Source: Ulota crispa (taxonomy: Eukaryota; Streptophyta; Bryopsida; Orthotrichales; Orthotrichaceae). Taken from it: a stretch of 64,000 nt of DNA. The number at the start of each line of letters is the position of its first letter. Position 1 is the stretch's first letter. Shown in pieces: positions 21,217 to 30,559 of this stretch. Both the position numbers and the translations under genes were made by a program. The notes under the pieces are model-generated. The model had not been told where the DNA came from, made no database searches, and saw only the letters and a program-made list of their open reading frames with translations. Where the stretch lies: NCBI GenBank assembly GCA_963920765.1, contig OY987248.1, positions 19,564,539-19,628,538 on the forward strand, written 5' to 3'.

Positions 21217-21970
21217 CCCTTGAATGCCCCATAAGACCAAAAGTGTCCTCTTATGATTTTAGAGGCTTGTTTGAAGTAGTGGATCTAATTTTTTGATCTT
21301 GCTACGAACTAAAATTATGAAAGCATTCAAGTGGTCCATGTAAGTAGAGTAATGGCAAGGCAAGCCAAATGCTGTACAAGTATCTCAAGAGCCTTATTTG
21401 GGTGGAACACCATACGAGGCATGGTGGCAAGCAATGTCTTACAGGCTTCAACTAGTCAATACTCCTTGCAAGCTTCCTTCTGTGCCCTTTGTGGTAGCAT
21501 GGAATTTGCCAACAAGGGTTCAAGCATGTTTTAAACCCTTGTTGCAGCAACCCTCACCAACTGTGCCAATCATTGTTTTCTTTGCAGTAGCAGTTTGAAG
21601 GCCTAAATCTTAATATAAAAAGAAATGCTATCTCCAATAAGTTGTAAGTGTGTGAATTCATGTCTAATTTGGCTACCCACCAAAATTGAGATGAATCTAC
21701 ACCTTGTAGAATTTTGTAAAAATCATTAACTAGAAAGTACTTGCCAAAAAATAAGTTTTTGCAATCACATGTTGTTTGATCAACTGTTATAATCTCCCAT
21801 CTTGCACGGTCAATTGTTCCCAAAATTTGCAAGTTGTTTTCTAATTAAGTGTTCTACTATTTTCAATGGTCACTTTTTGTGGATCATTTGGTTGATTGAA
21901 ATACAATGCATCAGAGTTGTAGGTCTCTGAAAACTTTGATTTTGGTGATTATGGCCTCGGCACTCATGGT
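21217..21970. mobile_element. TTAA-flanked element, 754 bp
   Basis: Between TTAA at 21213-21216 and 21971-21974. Left end CCCTTGAATGCCCC; right end ...GGCACTCATGGT. It is a related, reversed copy of 13449-14194. A 92-codon minus frame at 21554-21832 lines up with a plus frame in that copy; no known domain recognised. Confidence 0.6.
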
Positions 21971-21974
21971 TTAA

Positions 21975-22052
21975 CCCCTAACCCTTGAGCGCCCAGGGTT
22001 TCAGAACAAGATGGGAATGCGGACCAAAACGGTATGCTTGGGAGCTTAGGGG
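21975..22052. mobile_element. Very short TTAA-flanked element, 78 bp
   Basis: TTAA on both sides (21971-21974, 22053-22056). Left CCCCTAACCCTTGAGCGCCC, right read inward CCCCTAAGCTCCC. Little more than its two ends; probably an internally deleted derivative. Confidence 0.55.
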
Positions 22053-22056
22053 TTAA

Positions 22057-22520
22057 ACGTGCCCAAGGCATAGTAGATACACTGCCATGTAATTGGCATT
22101 TATATCCACCAAGAAGTTTAACCCCTAAATCCCTAAGTCCATTTTTCTATGAAAGTCATTGAAAATTGACACTTTTGGGGGAATGAGTAGAAAAGTAGAA
22201 AAAATATATTTTTTCAAAAATCCAACCATAGGGACTTGCTTTAAACTATGGGAGGTACTTGTGGGAAAAAAATCAGCTCATTCTAAATGTAGAAGAGTGA
22301 GATCTTAACATCTAAAGTGACAAAAAAAAGAATTCCTACTACCAAATTTTTTTAGAAACCTCTTCAACAATTTGTAGTTTATTCATACAATCTCAAAAAA
22401 TTCCAAAAACAATTTTCAACATTCTCTGCTAGTTCCTAGCCCTTCTACAGTCTCAGAATCTTGATGCACACTCATTGATTTAACAAAAGTATCACATTTA
22501 GGTGCTTCTACCTTATGTCG
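22057..22520. mobile_element. Fragments of two further TTAA elements
   Basis: 22057-22117 matches the reversed right half of sub-family a ('ggcatagta ... ttggcattt'). It is cut at TTTAA (22117-22121) by the start (CCCCTAAATCCC) of another element whose interior to about 22340 matches the reversed right half of 4735-5661. The far end of that second element is not found, so it is truncated. Confidence 0.45.
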
Positions 22521-22893
22521 TTTGACAAACTGAATTAAAAAAACTCCCTGCTGCACGCCCCACCTGACATGGAGGCCTGCACTGCCTGGTTTTGGGGAAT
22601 GCCACGTGGCAAGGACACTTGGCCACCCGGCGACCCCTTAACCCTCCCCAAAAGTGGCTCCCATGCCGAAATCCAGACGGAATAACTCAGAAGCCAATTC
22701 GATCGCCTGCTCGAAAATTCCTTAGACTAGGGGTGCGAGCATCATCTCCTGCGGTGCTTCGAATCTCTGCCTTCCTCATGCACACCCCTCTGCAGTTTGC
22801 AAAGCATCAGCCTTTCTACACCCATTTCCAAAATCCAGCACTTATCCAAATTCCGTTTCAATCTGCTGCTTAGATTGATCTGCTGAGAACCAG
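22521..22893 (+). promoter_or_regulatory. Promoter and leader of the small hydrophilic gene
   Basis: A GC-richer stretch in contrast to the AT-rich DNA before it, ending in an A/C-rich leader just before the start codon. A CCACGTGG-like core, 'gccacgtggca' (22602-22612), contains an ACGTG motif (ABRE or G-box type) about 290 bp upstream of the start. This would fit a stress- or desiccation-responsive gene, but it is inference from a short motif. Confidence 0.4.
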
Positions 22894-25592
22894 ATGGATC
22901 ACGGACAGGGGATGCTGGAGAAGGCCGAAGTCAAAGACGGTGCCACGGAAGCCTCTCCTGATGAGGAACGCCATGCATACAGGTCACAACAGTCCTTATT
23001 TGCACCAACGTATTGCAACAGTTCCAACTCATTCTTGTGGTTGGTCTCAAATTTTCAGATTCGTTGTGAGAACAGGTTTTAGACCATCCAGTACTCAGAA
23101 TCTGGATGCTTGTGAAGGTTAGGGTTTGGCGTGCATGTCGTTTCTTGGGTCGATTCTTTATGAGGGGTTTTGAAAGTGACGGTGGGAGAGTGCGTTGTTC
23201 TGAATTCATGGAATGGGATGGGGTTTAGGGATGACATGGGAGATTCGTATGGCGATGCTTACACGACACGGTCGGCAGACGAGGGCTATGGCGAGCGATA
23301 TGGTGAGGCGGTGAAGAAAATCATGGACAACAAGGTGGCGAAGGAGGAGCACTCGCAGGAGATCCAGAGTGGTACCACCGCTGATCGAGACCAGTCTGCG
23401 GATGCAGGTATGCTTGAACCAAGCTATTGTGTGAGCGTAAAATGGTGAGACATGAGCGGTGAGTCAAGATTTTGTGAGAAGGAATCAATTTCTCAAATTC
23501 AATCATTTTACTAAAATCGTAAGGCCCTCTATAATTTTACATCCCCAATCTCTATGGTATAATAGAAAATTAGGAGATAGTCCTTGAAGTTAAGGTGATA
23601 TTAACCCCTGAGCGCCCCAGGAGGCCAGGACCTCAAAATGGGGCGCTCAAAAATGAAAAAGTTCTTGTTTGACTTGTTATAATCTTTCTATTGGTATGGT
23701 CAAATCATTTGTCCTTTTCCCTATACTTTGGAGCTTGTCTCACCTACCATTCAATACGGTTAGATTTTGTGAATCTTGTTTGTGATGACAATTTGGTTGG
23801 ATTCAGTGTGAGTGGGTTTAGATTTTGATGAATATGGGCTAGGCACTCGGGGTTAAAGAGAGTGCACAAAGTGATATTAAGGAGGTCGCCATTTTATTGC
23901 TTCTCTTTGATTTGCACTTCTTTAATTTTTAAAATTTTGTGATTATGGGGAGCTTTGGACTTTCATGATTTCACCTTTTTATTGCTATTACCAATTGATT
24001 TGAAACATTTGTTACATAAATTCTAAATGATGAATGCGTAGCGTAGCAGGTGCCAACAGCTAATCATATTACTAAAATCACAAGCCCTCTGGAATGTCAC
24101 ATCTCAACTTTTGTAATATCACATTTCCAATCTTTGTGATATTATCACATAGATACAATTTGAGTATTTTCTGAAATTTTTACTTTGCATTCTAACATGT
24201 GAAGTCCTAATAAAGTTCTAGTGGTGACTGTGTAGTGTAGCAAGTGCCAATTGCAAGTGAAAGAACTTAAAAAACAATAAGTTTTTCAAGAGATGAAAGT
24301 CTAAGATGCACATTATAAGGCCCTATATACATGGTTACATGTGAAATTTAGTATTTTGACAAAAATCCAAGCTCACAACTCACAAATCCATGTTCGTTGT
24401 ATAGCAATTCTTGAGGTAAGCTTACTAAAGTTGGAGGTACATAAACCGTCCACGTTCTAAATGGGTCTCCTGTCTAAGAGTGAATGACATGTTCCTTGGA
24501 ATATCTGTTACTGCCATCAATGAAGTAGGTATGCTTGAAGGGACGGTTTATGGACCTCCTACCTTACTAATGGATACTTCTTTTGTAGAACAACCATCTT
24601 TATTGTACAAATTCTATACTCAACCCTCTCTATTTAATAACACACTTTGTATATACACATGCTATCTACCTTAATAGTTAAATAGGGTCTTTGTCTCACC
24701 TAATTTTTCTTTGTGTGTCATGTGTGTTGTTGAAAACGGTTTTGAAAATTGTGTTACTGAAGTTTCATGACTGGTCAATTTGATCTCAACCACGGACACG
24801 TCCCACATCCCTCACCTCCCCCACTTTCCCATTTCAAACCCCACACATAAAGAGCCTGTTACATTGTCACTTCAACTGTACTACATTCACACATCTATAC
24901 ATAAAATATAGGGAAAAGCTGATGGATACATCTGATGTTTGCAATTTATGTATAAGTACTTCTGTTTTTTCAAAAATTGCACAAATACCGTTGGACCATA
25001 AGTTTCAGGCGTTTATTTTGTTGTGCATGTCACCTCCTTCTTCCTTTGTACTCAAGTTGCTTCTTGTTTGTTCGACGGTACTCTCTTCTTCAACATTGGT
25101 CATGAAAGAAGTGACGAGCACATCAAACAACTGCCTAAATTTTAGTCCAAGAGTATTTGTGTAATTTTCTGAAGAACTAGTGGTATCTATACAAATATTG
25201 CAGTCTTCAAGGGTATCCGTCAAATTTTCCTCAAAATAAAATTGAAGCTAAGCTTTGGGACTAGAGGAGGACTTGTTTGTAGTCTCTAGTGCAAAACCTA
25301 GGGGTCCGACAATTCTCGAAGGAATGTGTGTATAAATCAATTGCAGATGAAGGATAGTATACAATTCTATTGTGCTGTAGCATTGCGTTGTGGGCAAACC
25401 AGCTGAATTTTACATGCGAGGTTTTGCACCTTGTTTTCCCTGGTGTTTTCATAATCACTAATATTGTGTACACATCTGATTTGAGATTAGTGATTGATTG
25501 TTGCAGAGGTGAATCCTTCGTATGACCACACGCAAGGTCACCCGGTAGCGGAAAAGGAAGATGCGCGCCATTCCACGAACCAGCCCGCGTAG
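22894..25592 (+). CDS. Small hydrophilic protein, unknown function, possibly LEA-like
   Basis: Three exons, 22894-22982, 23229-23407 and 25507-25592, joined at GT..AG borders with compatible phases, give 117 residues from MDHGQGMLEK to STNQPA. I do not recognise the family. The product is dominated by Asp, Glu, Lys, Gly, Ser, Ala and His, has no Cys or Trp and no hydrophobic segment or signal peptide, and is probably disordered. The middle carries a tyrosine-glycine pattern (SYGDAY, then GYGERYGEAVKKI), followed by a Lys/Glu-rich stretch and a Thr/Asp/Gln-rich tail. Composition and an ACGTG motif upstream suggest a hydrophilin or LEA-type stress protein; this is a guess. Evidence for a real gene is the open frame through three exons, clean splice sites and GC-rich codons in an AT-rich setting. 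Intron 1 is 246 bp; intron 2 is 2.1 kb and full of MITEs. Confidence 0.65.
23427..24386. mobile_element. Repeat with GTGAGC ends, copy 2, interrupted
   Basis: Left end 'gtgtgagcgtaaaatggtgag' and right end 'agctcacaactcacaaa' match 7807-8043. The centre is expanded by a TTAA MITE (23605-23852) and by sequence related to 62838-63155. All lies within intron 2 of the small gene. Confidence 0.5.
23605..23852. mobile_element. TTAA-flanked MITE, sub-family b
   Basis: 248 bp with intact TTAA on both sides (23601-23604, 23853-23856). Ends CCCCTGAGCGCCCC and ...GGCACTCGGGG. Near-identical to 3265-3504 in the centre, so one of the younger families. It lies in intron 2 of the small gene. Confidence 0.75.
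24428..24564. mobile_element. TA-flanked MITE, 137 bp
   Basis: TA at 24426-24427 and 24565-24566. Left AAGTTGGAGGTACATAAACC, right read inward AGGTAGGAGGTCCATAAACC. The AGGT/TA ends group it with the pogo-like MITEs. Intron 2 of the small gene. Confidence 0.6.
24911..25230. mobile_element. MITE with GGGAAA..TTTCC ends, copy 1
   Basis: 320 bp with inverted ends around 'gggaaaa..tggatac' and 'gggtatccgtcaaattttcc'. It resembles 28235-28547 and the truncated copy at 63925-64000, sharing 'caacattggtca' and 'ttgtgcatg'. It sits in intron 2 of the small gene. Confidence 0.6.
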
Positions 25593-26988
25593 TGAAGAGG
25601 AGCTAGTACTCCTCACCATGAACCCGTATTTTTCACTTATTTGGATATTCCTGTAGATATGGAGAGTTTTGGTTAGTATAGTTTCTGTGAATTCTATGAC
25701 AAAAATGGTATATGGTTTCTATTGGAATGTGATACCTAGTTTAATATTCCAATTTTGCGTTTACCTTGTATGGTAGTGCTCAATGGAAATCTGCAACTTT
25801 TTTGTTTTTTCTATCTTGAGCAAATGGCTTAGTAGGTTTGCAAATAATACTGCTCTTTGCAATGTATCTTGAGCTCAACTCCCCCATGGTATCTACAATG
25901 CTTGTGAGGGTTGGAAGTAAAGCAACCTGGTGTAGTGAATGTTGGGAACGCCATTTCTGTGGACTGTTGTGAAGATTTGGAAATTGATCTCTTATTTGCT
26001 GGTGCATTAGGCAGGCTAATCGATTGTGTTCAATCCCTTGCAAACTTTTGCATGAGGTCGTTGGCTTGAACATGCTTTGAGTTTGCTGTCATGGGGCCGA
26101 TTGCTGAGGGGATGGATATCATCCCTGAATGTAGTCCTCTGTTACGATCTCTCCATAAGAAGACATTCTGGGTGCCTCCGGAGCAGCACTCTGCCACTCG
26201 GTTTCTTGCCAGGTTGCCTACCTGGGGTTTAACTTGGGGTGTATTTCGAATGGCCGCGTTTGTTTTCTCCTCTCTGCTTTCAATCGAAAGCTTCTGTCAA
26301 AAGAAGTACGTCTCACTGACATTTCATGGATCGCCTTGGAATCCTAGATTCGAGTTTATCAGTGCCGAATGTAGGGGTCAGAGCCTTCAGTCCCTCAAAC
26401 AGTAGGTTCCATGACAGGATTCTTCAAGAGTATTTGAGAGGAAAATTATGCAAGACAACTACACCAGGTAAGAGCATCTCCTGCAACACTGCAATTATTG
26501 AGGTCCCTTCAATTCCTCATTGTCCATGGGATGGTCACTTGTATCCTTAACATTGCAACTTGTTAAATATAATGCCAACCGATCACAAGTCAAGGAATCT
26601 TCAAAAGCAAAAAGTAAGTTATGATGACTTGCTAATCCCAAGAGAAAATATAACTTGTAAAAGGTTTAGAGACCCCTTCAAATATGGTTTATTTGACAAG
26701 GGAGGTAGATGTAGAGGCTAACACATGCTAGAATTGATTGCTTATAATCCAAAAATCAGAGGGGCAAGGGCTGTAAGAGATGCTCAAACATCACCTCTCT
26801 CAAAAGTCTTAGCTCCATAGATTCATTCTTGTATCATCTATGGAGTGTATATGGTGATTCTAAAAAAATTGTTGGCACACACTATCAATATTGATGAGAA
26901 TACGGTCTTTTCACACATGGTTGGTTAGCTATACCTCACAAGAATTTGAATAGAATTGAGGGATCAAACCTATAAAACTTTCTTAATA
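25593..26988. other. 3' region of the small gene and intergenic
   Basis: A 104-codon frame at 26091-26405 is the longest; it has no recognised domain. A 'gagcatctcctgcaac' MITE-end motif near 26472 has no clear partner. Otherwise nothing supported. Confidence 0.4.
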
Positions 26989-27616
26989 GAGCATCTCCAG
27001 TGTTGCACATTAAACTTGACACTTTAGAGATGACATCTATTTTTGAAGGGTCCTTGCTCCTCAAACTTGCTTTTTAAATGTGTCTCTTGCACTTCAAATG
27101 TGCTTTATAAATAGTCATTTTATCATTTACTAAGGAGAATAGAGGATAGAGCTCACTAAACTTATCACTAAGGCCTGGTTCAGACTAGCGACCGGCTGAA
27201 GATTTCTTGAATGTAATTGGTTGAAATTTGGCTTTTCTCTGCTACTAGGTTCAGACTGTGGGTTTGTCTAGTACTTTTACATCCATCTTCACCAACCAAT
27301 ATAGCCACGTCAGCAGCCAAGATAGTGAGATTTTGGGGCTTGCTCCAAGGGTGGTACCAAACTTATCTGGTAGAGGCACACTCTTGGATGACACACGGTT
27401 ACACGGAAACTTTTCTGTCGGCCAAACCACCCGCAGGGATGCCAATTTTGCCACTTCGTCCAGCTGGTAGTCTAAACTAGGTCTAATAGTGCTTTGAAGG
27501 GTCATTGCTTAACACACTAGGATGAAGTGCTATGAAAATATTTTCAAGTGTCTTGAGCACTTATCATCCATGCTTGAAGTGTGCCAGACCTTGCAAGGGC
27601 GATGCTGGAGATGCCC
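26989..27616. mobile_element. MITE with GAGCATCTCCAG ends, hosting another MITE
   Basis: Left end GAGCATCTCCAGTGTTGC; right end read inward GGGCATCTCCAGCATCGCCC. Its centre is interrupted by a Harbinger-type MITE at 27172-27483. Related ends occur at 7702 and 11861. Confidence 0.55.
27172..27483. mobile_element. PIF/Harbinger-type (Tourist-like) MITE
   Basis: 312 bp with TAA on both sides (27169-27171, 27484-27486). Left end GGCCTGGTTCAGACTAGC, right read inward GACCTAGTTTAGACTACC. A 3-bp TAA/TTA duplication and a GGCC..GTT start are typical of PIF/Harbinger. Nested inside 26989-27616, so it is the younger of the two. Confidence 0.7.
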
Positions 27617-28234
27617 TTGTTTTCACTTGCATCAGAAGTTAAGTGTTTGTTAAATCAGTGGTGATGTTATCCACTAAGACCCCCTAGTAACGCTTTCTTG
27701 AGAACATGATTTTGAACTCAAGCTGATATGAGAGGATGGCTTCACGTAGTAGAAATTTTCAAAATCTATGCATAAGCACCCAGCATCAGATTCTAGCTAG
27801 TTGTTTGATTACCATGAGCCTTCAAAGTGAGGTTCTTATAACATTCCTATTCAAATCTTTCTCAAATGAAGGAAATGACCGGTTTATTTTGCTCAGAGAC
27901 ACAATTGTTATAAATATTGTTATTGGGGCTTAAGTTTTCTCTGCGGTGGCTCATTCGGGAACCTGTAACTGAAGCCCCCATATCAATTACCAAATAGCAC
28001 AGAAAGTTCCATAAATAAAGCCCACATTGTGACTAAATTGGTGTCGGAGTTGGAAGTTGAAGGGAGAAATGATGTTTTTGATTATCATACTTGTCATCTT
28101 GTGAGAGAAATCTTGAATTGTCACCTTGACGCCCCTTCTGGGAATGAATTTTGACAACCCAAATGTGAGGAAAAGCGAGGAAGCAATAACTAATTTAGCC
28201 CCAAGTAGCATTTTTCAAAAACCCATAAATTCTA
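27617..28234. other. Intergenic, nothing recognised
   Basis: Only short frames with no recognisable product and no repeat end that I could pair. Confidence 0.4.
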
Positions 28235-28547
28235 GGGAAATTTTTATGGATACCCTCGAAGTTTACCATTTTGTATAAATATCCCTGGTTTTGCACAAAT
28301 ACCCTTGGACCATTTTTTTAGGCATTTGTCCTATTGTGCATGCCACTTCTTTCTCTCTTGTGTAAGTTGCTTCTTTTCAGTTCTATTGTACTCCGTGCTT
28401 TAACATTGGTCAAGAAGGAAGTAGCATGCATGACAAAAAAAAATACCGTAAATATATGATACAAGGATACTTGTATGTGCAATATCTAAAAACCAAGGAT
28501 ATTTATACAAATATGGCAAACTCCAAGGGTATCTATAAAATTTTCCC
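28235..28547. mobile_element. MITE with GGGAAA..TTTCCC ends, copy 2
   Basis: Ends GGGAAATTTTTATGGATACC and, read inward, GGGAAAATTTTATAGATACC. Both termini continue pairing through 'gaagtttaccat' / 'gagtttgccat'. About 313 bp; flank duplication uncertain. Confidence 0.7.
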
Positions 28548-28568
28548 TTGATACAAACACTCACACTA

Positions 28569-28873
28569 AGGTAGCAACACCCATAGTACCCATAACCATC
28601 ACCTTTAAAATCTTGGATAATCTGTGAAAGTGAATAGATGTAATTACAAGGATGTCCAATATGTGAACATAAAACCGTAGTGTTGGTATTAGGTGCAATT
28701 GTGAGTGGCTCTTTAAAAATCCACAACTTATTCTCACAATATCCACATAATACATTCAAAAATGCAAACTCATCATTTTTCTCTTACTAATAGGATCTTG
28801 GAATTTACTAGATGTTTATTAATAATCATCATGTTCAAAACCCTTAATTTGACGGTTATGGGTGCTGCTACCT
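28569..28873. mobile_element. Pogo-type MITE, copy 4 (AGGTAGCA sub-family)
   Basis: 305 bp with TA at 28567-28568 and 28874-28875. Ends AGGTAGCAACACCCATA / ..TATGGGTGCTGCTACCT. Interior as in 16336-16649. Confidence 0.75.
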
Positions 28874-28965
28874 TATTTTGAAAAAAATCTTCAAGATTAC
28901 TTTTATTTGACAAATGAAAATACTGGTCCATTAAAACTTGAAATAGTGAAATTCCCTTGAGGCTT

Positions 28966-29190
28966 GTACACCAAATAGTGCATTTAGGTTGTCCTAGACT
29001 ATATGTTGACCATGCTTGGAGTTTACGTGGTTTACAACAAACATTGTTAATTTATTTTTTGACAGCTTTGTAGTGGTTGCAAGGCCCTTTAAAAAAATGC
29101 AGTAATTAGTGATGGAAATCATTTTTACAGCAGTAGAAGAGTAAGATATGAGAATTATTGTGGGGCAACCTAAATGCACTATTTGGAGTA
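28966..29190. mobile_element. MITE with CTACACCAAATAGTG ends, copy 3
   Basis: Left 'tacaccaaatagtgcatttagg', right '..ctaaatgcactatttgga'. Shorter than copies 1 and 2. Its right border directly abuts the TA-flanked repeat at 29191. Confidence 0.6.
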
Positions 29191-29565
29191 AGGTAGGCAC
29201 ACCCGTACCCGACCATTTAAGGTTTTGGGGCACCTCAAGGTCTCAGAAAATTATTGAAAAAAATTTGTAGGGTTAGCCTTTCAACAAGCTATCAAGGAAC
29301 GCAATTTTTGTGGAAAAAATTAATGTAGAATGTTATATATTAAATGGCAAAGTTGCAACTCAAAGGATCCTATAGGTAACTCTAGACTACCCTTGGAAGT
29401 GCATGAGTGTGTTCCTGTAAATGCACAGGATGGTCCCAATCCCAACCGCCTCAAAGCAACTTAGCAACTAACATGTGGCAGGATTTGCTTGTGCAAATGG
29501 CATTTAGTGCTCCACTTTAGGTTCAACAGTGGATGGAAAATAGTCAAAAACTAGAGTGTGGTATT
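29191..29565. mobile_element. TA-flanked MITE, copy 2 of the 6010-6427 family, truncated
   Basis: Starts AGGTAGGCACACCCGTACCC after TA (29189-29190) and follows 6010-6427 to 'agtgtggtattgg'. The right terminal repeat is absent. Confidence 0.55.
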
Positions 29566-29700
29566 GGTACAAGGTTAAGCCTTGGAACGAGTGCGTTCCG
29601 GGGTATTAAACGTTCAAGGGCGCAAGCCCAAGAGCGTTTAATACCTTGGGAAGCACGAGTTCAGGGGCTGAAACCAGCGTTAAGCCTTGTCAAACTTCGG
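29565..29700. repeat. Palindrome with roughly 50-bp arms
   Basis: Left arm containing 'ggtattaaacg' pairs with right arm containing 'cgtttaatacc'; the centre is GGGCGCAAGCCC. Outer parts ('gaacgagtgcgttcc' and 'gggaagcacgagttc') pair with mismatches. GC-richer than its surroundings. Possibly the core of an unrecognised MITE. Confidence 0.6.
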
Positions 29701-29972
29701 AGCAACGCGAGTTCGATTTGTCAAGAGGATTATTTAACAGTGCATTCCCCTGCTAAATTCTTAATGGTGCAATGCACTATAAATTTTTTTTGCTGCTCTA
29801 TTAAATCGTCTATTTATAAAGGCAGCTAGCCACAACAGGGCCTAACGGAGGTGGTCGCTGATGGGTGTGCCAATCTTAGTGGCTTCTAGATTTGTACAAG
29901 TAGGAAGAAGTAGTAAGTTCGTTGGCATTTGCCGATATTTAGTTAGTAAGAAAGACTCACTCCCCCTTGAAC

Positions 29973-30258
29973 CAATATTTCTTTTTTGGGCGATTTGGAG
30001 CAAAAAAGCACCAAATTTTTTTGACCGGCACCAAGCCTGTAGAAAAAAAAAAACATGATTTGGATGAAATTGCCAAAAAGCTTCAATTAAAAAAAAACTT
30101 GGATGAAATTGCCAAATTGTGGATGAAAACCACATGTATTATGTGCTAATGTGATGTTTTCTATCCAATATGTGGATGATTCTTGAAATTTGGATCACCA
30201 CTATAACATTTAAAATCGCCACTTTGGCATTTCTTAAAAAATGAAAAAAAAAACCCTG
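29973..30258. mobile_element. hAT-type MITE, copy 2, in the glutaredoxin promoter
   Basis: 286 bp with a perfect 8-bp duplication CCTTGAAC (29965-29972, 30259-30266). Ends ...AAACCCTG on the right and CAATATTTCTTTTTTGGG on the left. Sister of 9463-9751. It ends 301 bp before the glutaredoxin start codon, so it may lie in or next to the promoter. Confidence 0.8.
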
Positions 30259-30559
30259 CCTTGAACCCTTTCGACGGGACAGTTTTCAAGACGAGGGACT
30301 TGGCCTTCCACCTCTTCTTCTTCTTCTTTTCTGCCGCACTCCCTTGTTGCTACACAGCTCTTCCACAATCTCTCACTCTCTCCACTCCGCCATCCATCGC
30401 CTCCTCCATTTCTCAACTCTCCTCTCGCCCGTTTCCATCAAGCACAGCCACTTTTAGCCTCATTCGTTGCTGGCTTTCGTCGTTGATTACGGTGCGTTTT
30501 TGAATTCGTGCGAGAGTTCGTAGGTCGAAGTCGCCACAATTGGGCAACACGCGAGCTCC

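Noticed and set aside
24427-24564. microRNA precursor
   Set aside because: The paired ends and TA flanks are explained by a MITE; there is no evidence of a precise duplex.
26091-26405. 104-codon plus frame
   Set aside because: No domain, no supporting splice sites, composition not clearly coding.
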